From SIG622 sp045600125 (GTDB lineage Bacteria; Bacillota; Clostridia; Oscillospirales; CAG-382), in contig JAZRXH010000155.1 in assembly GCA_045600125.1 (NCBI GenBank), positions 1 through 64,000 on the forward strand: 64,000 nucleotides of DNA, written 5' to 3'. Shown here piece by piece: positions 42,529 through 50,929 of the stretch. The position numbers were made by a program, and so were the translations under genes. The notes under the pieces were generated by a model, which saw only the letters and a list, made by a program, of their open reading frames with translations, searched no databases and had not been told where the DNA came from. The first letter of the stretch is position 1; each line of letters opens with the position of its first letter.

Positions 42529-42640
42529 GTCTTGATTTTTCCTTTCTGCTTTTTTGCCGAAGAAGCGTCTGAAAGAAGAAAAAACGACAACATCCTTCGG
42601 CTTCTGCTTTCGTTTTTTCCTCTCTTTTTTGCGTAAGCGC

Positions 42641-42685
42641 AGTTTATCACAATCCGGGAAGGTAATCAAGGGGAATTTTGTCGAA
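42641..42685 (-). promoter_or_regulatory. spo0A promoter with Spo0A box
   Basis: Minus-strand TTGATT (42664-42669) and TAAACT (42641-42646), 17-base spacer. TTTTGTCGAA (42676-42685, plus strand) contains the 0A-box core TGTCGAA just upstream of the -35 box; a second TGTCGAA lies at 42811-42817. Confidence 0.55.
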
Positions 42686-42689
42686 CAGG

Positions 42690-42920
42690 TCACGCCAGGA
42701 AAGATTTGTAAAAACCGTAGAATTTTTCCTTTCCGGTTTTGTCAGCTTGATGGGAAATTTCAGGATTTCCGCTCTTTTCAGAAGGTTTCCGACGTTATTT
42801 TTGCGAAGAATGTCGAAGAAGCGGAACCCGAAGCGATCCGCTTCTTTGTCGATGCGGGGCGAAAAGCGTCGATTGCCGTTTGCTTTTGCCGTTTGATTTT
42901 CGTCTTTTTGCAAAAATAGA
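42690..42920. other. Intergenic DNA upstream of spo0A, no gene
   Basis: Short frames on both strands lack ribosome-binding sites and recognisable similarity. The region contains the second TGTCGAA and otherwise appears non-coding. Confidence 0.5.
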
Positions 42921-42950
42921 GTCCGCAGACGCCGGGGGCGCCTGCGGAAA
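42917..42950 (-). terminator. Terminator of the DUF1540 gene
   Basis: TCCGCAGGCGCC and GGCGTCTGCGGA (42922-42933 and 42937-42948) form a 12-bp stem with one G-T pair; CTCTATTTTTG follows on the minus strand, about 50 bases after the stop. Confidence 0.8.
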
Positions 42951-43000
42951 ATTGTCTTTTCTGTTTTTATATGGGCTGTAAAAGAATAAAGGGAACCGGC

Positions 43001-43378
43001 TCAGCCGGTCGCTCCGCCGCCGTTTTCGGGGCTTCTTTGGTGCTCCCGTTTTTCCGGCACCCGGAAGGTCTCGCAAAGCGTCTTTCCGGCGCTGTCCGAG
43101 AAGGCTTTTCCTACACGGATGTTTCCCGCCGTGCAGCAGCGGTCGTCGTTATAGACGCATTTTTCGGCGTTGCACTCGATGTCGGTATGACTGCAGGGAC
43201 TGCCGTTGGTGCTGCTGCTTTCCGAGAGTGCGGAGATCTTGTCGGAGAAGTTCTCGCAGCAGGTGGCTCTTTCACCTTTTCTTCCGTTTTGTTCGGCTAA
43301 GATCTCCACGTAGTTCCGGCTGCAGCCTCCGTGGGTGTTGAAGACGCACTTTACGGCGTCACAGTGTATGCAGGGCAT
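43001..43378 (-). CDS. DUF1540 domain protein (two cysteine motifs)
   Basis: 125 residues from ATG 43378 (AAAGGAC ahead). Two copies of a cysteine-rich unit are seen: CIHCDAVKCVFNTHGGCSRNYVEI...CCENF and CSHTDIECNAEKCVYNDDRCCTAGNIRV...CETF. This C-x-A/x-x-C-x-Y/FN pattern is typical of DUF1540, small probable metal-binding proteins of Clostridia. Role unknown. It is monocistronic between spo0A and the CCA-adding enzyme. Confidence 0.88.
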   Translation of the reverse strand: MPCIHCDAVKCVFNTHGGCSRNYVEILAEQNGRKGERATCCENFSDKISALSESSSTNGSPCSHTDIECNAEKCVYNDDRCCTAGNIRVGKAFSDSAGKTLCETFRVPEKREHQRSPENGGGATG

Positions 43379-43486
43379 TCGTTTGTCACGTCCTTTCCGG
43401 TGTTGGGCTTTGAGCATTTCGCTCTTACCCTTTCGGAATATAGAATGCCGCAAATATTCTCGTTTATACGGAGAAACGGGTATTTT

Positions 43487-44722
43487 TCAGATTTTTATGC
43501 CGGAGGCGTAGGAGGCGAGGGAATCGTAGTCGTTCTTTACCTTGCCCAGCGCCGTATCGTACAGAAGGCATCGCATCAGCTCCGCCGTTCGGTTCGCCGG
43601 AACCAGCTTGAGCTTTACCACGTCGCCGCCGCGGATGGCGAGCTTTTTCATATTATAGATCCCGTGCTCGATAAAGTCCGAGAGGTCTCCGGTTTCGGAA
43701 CCCGTAAAGCCGTAGAGATCGGAAATGACCTCTGCCGGGTATTTGCAAAGGGCAAGCTTTGTTTCATCGCCGAAGGGGATGTGACCGTCTTTATCTTTCG
43801 GAAGAAGCCGGTAAAGCTCGGAAAGCTGTTTTATCCTCGTTTCTTCTTCACAGGAGAGCTTCAGATAGGCGACGGTCTCTGCAAGCGCCTGACCGTCCTC
43901 CTTGAAAAGGGCGAAAAGGCGAAGGGGAAAGTCGCATTTTGTTTTGGAAAAACCTCTATAAGGAGAGAGATGCGGGAACAGCTCCCGCAGAACGCCGAGC
44001 CCTATGGAAAGGATCTTTTCGGCGCCGGGGGCAAGAAGGATGCCCCGCAGCTCGCTTGCCACTCTTTCGGCGGAGACGGCGTGCATCAGCGGTTTGTGCT
44101 TTGCCATGGCGGCATAGGTCTCTTCTTCGATGTCAAAGCCGAACCGGGCGGCAAAGCGGAGCGCCCGGAGGATACGCAGAGCGTCCTCGGAGAACCGTTC
44201 CTCCGGCTTTCCCACGGCTCGGATGATCCCGGCGGCAAGATCCTCTCTGCCGCCGAAAACGTCGTGGATACTTCCGTCCGAGCGCATCGCCATGGCGTTC
44301 ACCGTAAAGTCTCGCCGTGAGAGGTCGGCGTCGATGTCGTTTACGAAAACCACCGTTTCCGGGTGGCGGTAGTCGGTGTAGCCGCTCTCGGTACGGAAGG
44401 GGGTGATCTCTACGAGCTCCTCTCCCACAAGAACGCCCTGGGTGCCGAACCGTCCGCCCTTGTCGAAGACCTTGTAGCCCTTCTCGGTAAAGGCGCATCG
44501 GATCTCTTCCGGCAGAGCCGACACCGTGATGTCGTAATCGTGGGGCGGTATGCCCATGACGGCGTCCCGCACCGAGCCGCCCACAAGATAGGGGATATGT
44601 CCCGCTTCTTCAAGAACGTGCATCACGCAGAGAATATTCCCGGGAACGTATTTTGCAATGTCGATGACGGTTTCCGGGATGTGTTTTTCGCCTATGTTTT
44701 TTTCGGGGCACATGACGCTCAT
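43487..44722 (-). CDS. CCA tRNA nucleotidyltransferase
   Basis: 411 residues from ATG 44722 with AAGGAGGAG ahead. The class II nucleotidyltransferase head has YLVGGSVRDAVMGIPPHDYDITVSA, FGTQGVL, and RRDFTVNAMAM; the neck has RFSEDALRILRALRFAARFGF with the D/R base-selecting motif. It repairs and completes the 3' CCA end of tRNAs. A promoter lies about 80 bases upstream. No HD domain is visible at the C-terminus. Confidence 0.96.
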   Translation of the reverse strand: MSVMCPEKNIGEKHIPETVIDIAKYVPGNILCVMHVLEEAGHIPYLVGGSVRDAVMGIPPHDYDITVSALPEEIRCAFTEKGYKVFDKGGRFGTQGVLVGEELVEITPFRTESGYTDYRHPETVVFVNDIDADLSRRDFTVNAMAMRSDGSIHDVFGGREDLAAGIIRAVGKPEERFSEDALRILRALRFAARFGFDIEEETYAAMAKHKPLMHAVSAERVASELRGILLAPGAEKILSIGLGVLRELFPHLSPYRGFSKTKCDFPLRLFALFKEDGQALAETVAYLKLSCEEETRIKQLSELYRLLPKDKDGHIPFGDETKLALCKYPAEVISDLYGFTGSETGDLSDFIEHGIYNMKKLAIRGGDVVKLKLVPANRTAELMRCLLYDTALGKVKNDYDSLASYASGIKI

Positions 44723-44800
44723 TCGGGACTCCTCCTTATGAAAAAACTTCGACCTGTGACCGGCAGCGCTTCTTTTTGCGCACGGGTCTTTACTATATTG

Positions 44801-44829
44801 ATTATACCACTTTTTCCGCCTTTCGTCAA
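44801..44829 (-). promoter_or_regulatory. Promoter of the CCA-adding enzyme gene
   Basis: Minus-strand TTGACG (44824-44829) and TATAAT (44801-44806), 17-base spacer, 79 bases before the ATG. Confidence 0.8.
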
Positions 44830-45103
44830 CCGCTTTTTCTCCGGCGCAGGGAATGCGATTCCGAGGCACTTCCAAGCCATCCCGCACTTGCGTTCTTTCG
44901 GAAAATGACGGATTTTTCGGACGTCGAAGGCGTTTTTCACCGCGTTTCTTTGCCGCATTTTGCCGCTGTTTTTTACAAAATAAGGGTAATTGTTTTAACT
45001 TTTTTCTTTGCGTAGGAATGTTTACATTTTTTTCAGTTTATACACCATAATCGCCTATATAATGATATGGTAAAAGTATCCTCGGGAGGTATCGTCTCCG
45101 GTC
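44830..45103. other. Divergent intergenic region
   Basis: No gene supported. A TATAAT-like -10 (45056-45061) sits 42 bases before the inositol monophosphatase ATG but without a clear -35. The leader contains GGGAGGT 13 bases before the ATG, an unusually long spacing. Confidence 0.4.
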
Positions 45104-45910
45104 ATGTTCTCCGAAATCGAACGGCTTGCAAGAGAGGCGGGGAAAATCGTCCTCGAAGCCCTGAATATAGAAGAAGCCACGTCCGAAAAGACCTCGCTCT
45201 GCGACCTTGTGACGGAATACGACGTGGCGGTACAAAAGTTCCTCATCGAAAATATCTCCGCTCTCTGTCCCGACGCCGCCTTTATCGGCGAGGAGGATAA
45301 GGAGGGGAGCGACGCCGGGGCGAGAAAGAAGAAGCTTCTGGGGAAGGCTTTCATCATCGACCCCATCGACGGAACCACCAACTTTACGAGAAACCTTGCG
45401 CAGAGCGCCGTTTCCATCGCCTACGCCGAAAAGGGCGAGGTCGTATACGCCTGCGTGTACGTTCCCTATACCGACGAGTTGTTTACGGCGAAGAAGGGCG
45501 AAGGCGCCTTTGTGAACGGAACGAAGATTGTCGGACGGGACCGGGATTTCGAGCACGCTCTCTGCTACTGCGGGACCTCTCCCTATGAGCCCGAGCTTTG
45601 CAGTGCAAGCTTCGACATCATGCGCATCCTTTGCTCTGCCTGCCTTGACACAAGGCGCTTCGGCTCGGCTGTCATCGAGATGATCAACGTGGCGCGGGGC
45701 AGGGCAGACCTTTACTGCGAATTGAAGATATCCCCGTGGGATCACGCCGCGGCGGCGCTCATCGCCCGGGAATGCGGCTGTATCACCACCGACATGAAGG
45801 GCGAGCCGCTGAAGAATTACGAAAAATGCTCGGCTCTCGTGGCGTCTCCACGCTGTCATAAGGCTTTTCTCGAAAATGCGGATATTGCCGTATATCGGGA
45901 GCTGTTCTGA
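45104..45910 (+). CDS. Inositol monophosphatase family protein
   Basis: 268 residues. Metal-binding motifs of the family are present: the glutamate in FIGEEDKEG, IIDPIDGTTNFTRN (motif A) and ISPWDHAAAALIARECG (motif B). It dephosphorylates inositol-1-phosphate or a related sugar phosphate; some homologues act on 3'-phosphoadenosine phosphate or fructose bisphosphate, which sequence alone does not separate. GGGAGGT is 13 bases upstream of ATG 45104, and no closer start exists in frame. A membrane protein gene follows 89 bases later. Confidence 0.93.
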   Translation: MFSEIERLAREAGKIVLEALNIEEATSEKTSLCDLVTEYDVAVQKFLIENISALCPDAAFIGEEDKEGSDAGARKKKLLGKAFIIDPIDGTTNFTRNLAQSAVSIAYAEKGEVVYACVYVPYTDELFTAKKGEGAFVNGTKIVGRDRDFEHALCYCGTSPYEPELCSASFDIMRILCSACLDTRRFGSAVIEMINVARGRADLYCELKISPWDHAAAALIARECGCITTDMKGEPLKNYEKCSALVASPRCHKAFLENADIAVYRELF

Positions 45911-45999
45911 AACTTACGTAAACGATGAAGCTTTATCCCTGCACGGGCTGATTTTTCCATGCAGGGCTGACGATCAGAAAGGATATTCGAAGGGGTTTT

Positions 46000-46884
46000 A
46001 TGAAGAAGGATAAGCTGTTCTGTGCGCTGTCTGCGATAGGCGGACTTTCTCTTGCGGCATTGTATACCGTTTGCAATATAAAATACGTGAACCCGGAGAA
46101 CCTGTACGTGGAGGACTGCGTTTTTGCGAGGGTCTGCGCCGTTCTGTGCGCCGTTTTCGGGATCCTTCTTTTTATACTGCCGTTTGTTTTCCTCCGGAAG
46201 AAGGCAGCGGGCAAGGGCGGGATACGCAGCACGTCGGCGACGATCTTCAGCTCGGCGCTTCTCGGTTTCCTTTTCGGCGGTTATCTTGTGAACGAGCTTC
46301 TTTCATCGCCTCGCCCCTATGAGGGCTTCGGCGGGATGCCGTATATCGGGACGATCATGACGGTTCTGTACTATGTTTGTCTTGTCCTTTGCGTTCCCTG
46401 CGCTGTGTATTTTATTCTTCTTGCCCTCGGAAAAAAGAACGGCGGCAACGTCGGAATGACGCTGCTCAGCATTTCCCCGGTGATCTGGTTTGCCTGCCGG
46501 CTTGTGTTTAATTTCATAAAAACGGGTGCCAACGTCAACATTTTTGCAAGACGTCCCGGCATCGCAGCCATCAGCCTCTGCGTGATTTATTTCCTCTGTG
46601 AAGCGAGAGTATCCCTTCCCGGCGCCGGTACGCCGGAAACGGACCCGGCATCGGCGTCGGTTCTGTACCGTGCCTCCGGATTCAGTGCGGCGGCGCTTCT
46701 GATCGCCTTCACCGTTCCCACGACCCTTTGCCGTGCGCTTCGGCTGTTTGACGCTGCGAAATTCTACGGCGGCGGAGACTCCTATCTTACAAGCGCCCTT
46801 CTCATCGTTACGGCGATATTCATTCTGACAAGACTTTCCGCCTTTTCCGACTCTGCAAAAGAAGAACCGGAGGAAAGTGCGTAA
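46000..46884 (+). CDS. Hypothetical integral membrane protein
   Basis: 294 residues with about seven hydrophobic helices (starting FCALSAIGGLSLAALYTVC, then CAVLCAVFGILLFILPFVFL, IGTIMTVLYYVCLVLCVPCAVYFILLAL and others) and a charged C-terminal tail (AKEEPEESA). Family not recognised. AAGGGG is four bases before the ATG. It follows inositol monophosphatase on the same strand and ends at a terminator, so both may share a transcript. Confidence 0.82.
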   Translation: MKKDKLFCALSAIGGLSLAALYTVCNIKYVNPENLYVEDCVFARVCAVLCAVFGILLFILPFVFLRKKAAGKGGIRSTSATIFSSALLGFLFGGYLVNELLSSPRPYEGFGGMPYIGTIMTVLYYVCLVLCVPCAVYFILLALGKKNGGNVGMTLLSISPVIWFACRLVFNFIKTGANVNIFARRPGIAAISLCVIYFLCEARVSLPGAGTPETDPASASVLYRASGFSAAALLIAFTVPTTLCRALRLFDAAKFYGGGDSYLTSALLIVTAIFILTRLSAFSDSAKEEPEESA

Positions 46885-46917
46885 AGCGGATGCGTCTTTT
46901 GCTCTGACATAAAACAT

Positions 46918-46963
46918 GAACACCGGCACTGTGGACTTCGCAGCGTCGGTGTTTTGCTTTTTA
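46918..46963 (+). terminator. Intrinsic terminator after the membrane protein gene
   Basis: AACACCGGC pairs with GTCGGTGTT (one G-U pair) and is followed by TTGCTTTTTAT. Confidence 0.75.
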
Positions 46964-46978
46964 TCTCACGGTTATGAT

Positions 46979-47410
46979 TTACAGAAACGCCTTCAGATTG
47001 TTGATGCGTGCTTCCTCACAGCGTGCCAGTCTTTCACACAGAGAGCGCACTTTTTCGTCGTTCCCGGTGTAATCGTTCAGCTTTTTGATGCTTTTCGTTA
47101 CGCCCATGGTCGTTCCCTTGATCATCATTTCGGCAAGCTTTGAGGCAGAGGAGTCGAATGCCGTCTGCATTTCGGTCATCATCCTTGAGGAATCCTTGGC
47201 AAGGACTCCCACCCCTTCTGCCTCTTCTCCCCGTTCCCGCATGATCTCACACGCTTCCTTGTGGATCGATAGATATTCCTCCCGTTCCCGAAGAAGTTCG
47301 GTTTTCAACTTTTCGTCGCTGACTTTCGGAAGAATGTCATTGATTCCCGACATTCCCATATCGGTGCTTTTCACAATGTGGATGAGAATTTCACTGTCCT
47401 GCGTTTTCAT
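46979..47410 (-). CDS. Hypothetical all-helical protein
   Basis: 143 residues from ATG 47410 (an in-frame TTG is six bases upstream). Entirely helical with heptad-like spacing: EILIHIVKSTDMGMSGINDIL, REREEYLSIHKEACEIMRERG, MGVTKSIKKLNDYTGNDEKV. Soluble, no signal peptide, no catalytic motif. It resembles small four-helix-bundle proteins common in Clostridia, whose role is unknown. No good ribosome-binding site is seen; a GCTTTCGC hairpin lies just upstream. Confidence 0.72.
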   Translation of the reverse strand: MKTQDSEILIHIVKSTDMGMSGINDILPKVSDEKLKTELLREREEYLSIHKEACEIMRERGEEAEGVGVLAKDSSRMMTEMQTAFDSSASKLAEMMIKGTTMGVTKSIKKLNDYTGNDEKVRSLCERLARCEEARINNLKAFL

Positions 47411-47609
47411 TTTCAAAGCACTGCTTTCGCAAAGGCGAAAGCTCCCTTTCCTATATTATTTGAAATACGGTTTTGTGCCGCTTTTCCGTGCCGACATGAC
47501 CCCGGCGGATGCTCTCCTGTTTTACCTGCCTGACTTTTTTCTGCGGGGTATGACGCTGTTAGTTTTCTCCGAATGATTCGTTTCTATTCGTTTTCGCTTT
47601 TTTGCGCAC

Positions 47610-47645
47610 AAAAAGACGGGAACGGATACGGATCCCGCTCCCGTC
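47610..47645 (-). terminator. Terminator of the LacI-family gene
   Basis: GACGGGA (minus strand) pairs with TCCCGTC around an inner GC-rich stem (47615-47645), followed by TTTTTGTG, about 40 bases after the stop. Confidence 0.75.
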
Positions 47646-47682
47646 GGTCGCTATGTGTTTTTGCCGTCGGTTTCGTTTTGTT

Positions 47683-48702
47683 TCAGAACATCCATGCATT
47701 GTCGCTGCTGCGGCTTCTTCTTTTCACGAAGTCCGTAAGCGGGGCAGTGCCGGGCGTGAATACCGTTTTCGGCGCATAGCCGTCGATATTCTTCCCCAAA
47801 AGCGCCTCGGGCGCCGCCGCACCGCAAGAGCGAAGGTCGTAGGACACGGAGGCGGGAGCGGGAAAGAGAGAGCCGGCGGAACAGGAAACGCCTAACGAGA
47901 TCACGGCGTATTTTTCGGAGAACAGTTCCGAGCGGCGGAGAAACTCCATGCAGAGACGCAGGTAAATTTCGGCGTTGCCGGCGATAAAGGCATCGAAGCT
48001 GTTCCGATAGGCATAGACCTCCCGGACGTCCAAAACCGTGCCCTTGACGCCGTGTTTACCGACCGTCTCGGCAAAGGCTTCCACGGTTCCGGCATAGGTC
48101 CCCGCATCTTTTACAAAGCCGATGTTTTCGGCGCCGATCTCACAAAGACGCTTTACCGCTTCGGCGCAGAGGAGAGCGCTCGAAAGGGAGAAAGCGCCGT
48201 TACCGAATAGTTCTTCGTCTTCTCCTCCGATGAAAAGGAGCGGAAATCCTGCCCTTTGACTGTTTTCCCGAAGGCTTTCCAGTGCCGCCGTGTCTTTCTC
48301 CGAAATATCGGCAGGACCGGGAAGAAGAAGGATCATTCCGTCACTTCTGTAACTTCTTTCCCGGAAGGAAGCGGGGGCGGCGCCGAAAAGGTCGTTCTCC
48401 GCAAGGAGCACCGAAAGTCCCATTTCTTTTGCCTTTTCACAGAGTCCTTCCGTAAGCGCAAAAAGCCCGGGGATCCTTTCGGGATGCAGTACCGAAAGCC
48501 CCACGCATCCGCTCTTTTCGCTCCGCAAAAGCCTTGCGGCAAGGTTCGGCGTGTAGCCGAGCTTTTTGGCGCAGGACAGCACCTTTTCCCGGGTGGCGTC
48601 GCTGACGCCCTTGTCGGTGCGCCCATTCAGCACAAAGGAAACGAGGGTCTGGCTGACGCCGCACGCTTTGGCAACGTCGGTCATCGTGACTTTTTTCGGC
48701 AT
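47683..48702 (-). CDS. LacI-family transcriptional regulator
   Basis: 339 residues. The N-terminal helix-turn-helix reads MTDVAKACGVSQTLVSFVLNG, with the hinge region KLGYTPNLAARLLRS; the rest is a periplasmic-binding-protein-like sensor (VGLSVLHPERIPG, GMILLLPGPAD, ENIGFVKDAGTYAG). TAGGAGAAAAG precedes the ATG. A promoter with an 18-base spacer and a CTAAT..CG..ATTAG palindrome at the transcription start point to autorepression. No sugar operon is adjacent, so it may act at a distance. Confidence 0.95.
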   Translation of the reverse strand: MPKKVTMTDVAKACGVSQTLVSFVLNGRTDKGVSDATREKVLSCAKKLGYTPNLAARLLRSEKSGCVGLSVLHPERIPGLFALTEGLCEKAKEMGLSVLLAENDLFGAAPASFRERSYRSDGMILLLPGPADISEKDTAALESLRENSQRAGFPLLFIGGEDEELFGNGAFSLSSALLCAEAVKRLCEIGAENIGFVKDAGTYAGTVEAFAETVGKHGVKGTVLDVREVYAYRNSFDAFIAGNAEIYLRLCMEFLRRSELFSEKYAVISLGVSCSAGSLFPAPASVSYDLRSCGAAAPEALLGKNIDGYAPKTVFTPGTAPLTDFVKRRSRSSDNAWMF

Positions 48703-48735
48703 ATCTTTTCTCCTATATTTAATCAGATAGCGTTC

Positions 48736-48749
48736 CTAATTCGTATTAG
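48736..48749. promoter_or_regulatory. LacI-type operator at the regulator's own promoter
   Basis: CTAATTCGTATTAG is a palindrome with a central CG and arms CTAAT/ATTAG, the layout of LacI-family operators. It lies just downstream of the -10 box, at the expected start of transcription. Confidence 0.6.
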
Positions 48750-48750
48750 C

Positions 48751-48780
48751 AGTATAGCATAGTCCTTGCGCTTCTGTCAA
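48751..48780 (-). promoter_or_regulatory. Promoter of the LacI-family gene
   Basis: Minus-strand TTGACA (48775-48780) and TATACT (48751-48756) with an 18-base spacer. Confidence 0.8.
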
Positions 48781-48817
48781 GAGGCAGAAAGGGGGCGGGG
48801 AGATATTTTCATATATA

Positions 48818-48855
48818 TGAAAACGTGCAAAGGAATATTTCCTCTGCACGTATTT
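48818..48855. terminator. Bidirectional hairpin after homoserine dehydrogenase
   Basis: CGTGCAAAGGA (48824-48834) pairs with TCCTCTGCACG (48840-48850). TTTTC follows on the minus strand and TATTTTTC on the plus strand. It most likely ends the homoserine dehydrogenase transcript, eight bases or so after the stop. Confidence 0.65.
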
Positions 48856-48862
48856 TTCGTAT

Positions 48863-50059
48863 TTAATCTCTGACACGGATGAAGGAAGCATCCTTCAATG
48901 CTTTCAGCTTCGCGGCAAGCTCTTTTTCGGGAGCCTTTGGGGTGATGAAGCCGATCTCATCGCCGAATCTTTCAAAGGTGAGTTTTCCGAAGATTGCTTC
49001 GGCTTCGGCTTCTTTGGCGCTCGTGCGGACGAAGAGGCGAAGGGAATAGTCTTCGTAGTTATAGTAGCAATCTTCCTTTTCCGCTTCCCAGCCGATGGTC
49101 TTCCGGCAGTCCCGGATCACGTCCAGAACGTCCGCCATGACGGCGCTGGCGGTGGGCATACGTCCGGCGCCTCTGCCGCAGAACAGTACGTCGCCGACGG
49201 CATTGCCTTCGACGGAGATGCCGTTGTATACGTCGTCGATGTGAGCAATGGAGTTTTCACCCGAAACGAGGAAGGGAGCGGTCACGCAGTAGATTTTGCC
49301 ATTGCCCATGTCACAGCACCGCCCGAGGAGCTTGATGCAGTAGCCGAGGGCTTCGGCGAGCGCCACGTCGGACTTTGTGATGCCGGTGATGCCTTCGCAG
49401 TGTACCTTGGCGGGGGACACGGCGCTGCCGTAGGCGAGCGAAGCGAGGATGCAGATCTTGCGGCAGGTGTCGAGACCTTCCACGTCGGCGGCGGGGTTCT
49501 TTTCGGCGTAGCCAAGCTCCTGCGCACTCTTCAGCGCACTTTCAAAGCTCTCGCCGCCCTTGAACATCTTGGTCAGAATGTAGTTTGTGGTGCCGTTAAG
49601 TATACCGTCCACCGAGAGGATCCTATTCGCCGCAAGGCACTGCCACATGGGACGGATGATCGGGATACCGCCGCCGACGCTCGCCTCGAAGAGGTAGCTG
49701 ACGCCGTTTTCCTTGGCGATGGCAAGCAGCTCCGCGCCGTAGTTTGCCACGACTTCCTTATTGGAGGTCACGACGCTCTTGCCCGCCATCAGCGCCTTCC
49801 TGGAGAATTCGTAGGCGGGATGGGAGCCGCCCATGGTCTCCACGACGATGAGCACCTCCTCGTCGTTCAGAATTTTGTCGTAATCCGACGTTACACGGTC
49901 ACCGAGAGGGTGATCCGGGAAGGTACGAAGATCGAGGATATGCTTTATATTCAGTTTCTCTCCGCAGAGTCTTGCGGCGAGGGTATCTGCGTTCTGTGAA
50001 ATGACCTCGGCAACGCCTCCGCCGACAATGCCGAATCCGAGTATGGCGATATTGATCAT
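48863..50059 (-). CDS. hom: Homoserine dehydrogenase
   Basis: 398 residues. The NAD(P)-binding NIAILGFGIVGGGVAEVI, the GGGIPIIRPM...DGILNGTTNYILTKM catalytic signature and the GLDTCRKICILASLAYGS region identify homoserine dehydrogenase, which reduces aspartate semialdehyde to homoserine for threonine and methionine synthesis. A C-terminal ACT-like regulatory segment (YNYEDYSLRLFVRTSAKEAEAEAIFG...) suggests threonine feedback. Aspartokinase and other threonine genes are not adjacent. Its leader is about 150 bases, enough for attenuation but without an obvious leader peptide rich in Thr. Confidence 0.96.
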   Translation of the reverse strand: MINIAILGFGIVGGGVAEVISQNADTLAARLCGEKLNIKHILDLRTFPDHPLGDRVTSDYDKILNDEEVLIVVETMGGSHPAYEFSRKALMAGKSVVTSNKEVVANYGAELLAIAKENGVSYLFEASVGGGIPIIRPMWQCLAANRILSVDGILNGTTNYILTKMFKGGESFESALKSAQELGYAEKNPAADVEGLDTCRKICILASLAYGSAVSPAKVHCEGITGITKSDVALAEALGYCIKLLGRCCDMGNGKIYCVTAPFLVSGENSIAHIDDVYNGISVEGNAVGDVLFCGRGAGRMPTASAVMADVLDVIRDCRKTIGWEAEKEDCYYNYEDYSLRLFVRTSAKEAEAEAIFGKLTFERFGDEIGFITPKAPEKELAAKLKALKDASFIRVRD

Positions 50060-50215
50060 CTGTCATTTTCCTTTCGTTGTTCCGGAATGATTATGCAGTT
50101 TGATTACGGCAACAGCACCGCAGGCGGGAACGGGGAACCGGGAAATGGTCACCCGAATCATACTATGCGCAGCAGTCCGCCTATGCTTTGCATAAGTATA
50201 AAATATACCACTTAC

Positions 50216-50244
50216 ATTATAGCACAAAATGCTTCGGATTTCAA
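50216..50244 (-). promoter_or_regulatory. hom promoter
   Basis: Minus-strand TTGAAA (50239-50244) and TATAAT (50216-50221), 17-base spacer, with TGC before the -10 box. The resulting leader is about 150 bases and folds around repeated TGCAAAGCA/TGCGCA words. Confidence 0.8.
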
Positions 50245-50304
50245 GAGCTCTTTTCGATTTTGTTGAAAAAACGTCTTATTTTGCCGGATCTTTCTAAGAA
50301 ATAT

Positions 50305-50338
50305 GCAAAAGAGCAGAGCATCAGACGACACTCTGCTC
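50305..50338 (-). terminator. Terminator after the flavin reductase gene
   Basis: GAGCAGAG (minus strand) pairs with CTCTGCTC (50311-50318 and 50331-50338), followed by TTTTGC, about 20 bases after the stop. Confidence 0.8.
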
Positions 50339-50358
50339 ATAGCCGCATTTCTGCCTGT

Positions 50359-50868
50359 TTATTTTTTCCGTACCTCGAGGATCTTGCAGACGTACATGAT
50401 GTGATAGTCCTTTGCGGGATAGTTTGCCTCGTCTATGCCTTCTTCGGTAAAGCCCTCCGGGACGATGGGCTGTGCATACAGCTTTTTTCCGATGATGCAG
50501 GTCTCGCTCTCCTCAAAGTCCACCTCGCCCTTATCTCCGACGACGGGATGAAGACCCGCCTTTGCCAGCTTGTCGCCGTCCCGTCCGCTTGTTCTGCCGC
50601 AGAGTGCCAGAGCGCTGCGGTACTTTTCGTCAAAAAAGCACAGAGAGATGATATCCGACTCGTCGCAGAACTCTCTTGTGTATCTCTGGGGTCTTACGAA
50701 GCAGAAAAAGACGTTTTCCGACCAGAGGACACCCATACCGCCCCAGCTGGCGGTCATGGCGTTGCAGCTGCCGTCCTTTTTGGCAGCGCCGATCAGCATC
50801 CACTTTTTTCCGATGTCACAAAACACGTTGCCCGAAAGCTCTTCGGGCTTTATTACGGTATATTCCAT
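50359..50868 (-). CDS. Flavin reductase-like FMN-binding split-barrel protein
   Basis: 169 residues from ATG 50868 (AAGGCGG ahead); an upstream ATG at 50898 is less likely. The split-barrel pattern is visible in MLIGAAKKDGSCNAMTASWGGMGVLW, FVRPQRYTREFCDESDIISLCFF and the C-terminal YHIMYVCKILEV. Such proteins bind FMN and reduce flavin or use it for redox reactions; the substrate is not determined. It lies downstream of the ECF S component and kinase genes on the same strand, spaced 61 bases. Confidence 0.88.
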   Translation of the reverse strand: MEYTVIKPEELSGNVFCDIGKKWMLIGAAKKDGSCNAMTASWGGMGVLWSENVFFCFVRPQRYTREFCDESDIISLCFFDEKYRSALALCGRTSGRDGDKLAKAGLHPVVGDKGEVDFEESETCIIGKKLYAQPIVPEGFTEEGIDEANYPAKDYHIMYVCKILEVRKK

Positions 50869-50929
50869 TTTCTTTCCGCCTTTCAAAAGGATTTTCATTC
50901 ATAATAATATATGGCTCGCTTTTGCCGAT

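Noticed and set aside
42554..42919. Small plus-strand ORFs upstream of spo0A
   Set aside because: Phe/Arg-rich frames without ribosome-binding sites or similarity; the region carries the spo0A promoter instead.
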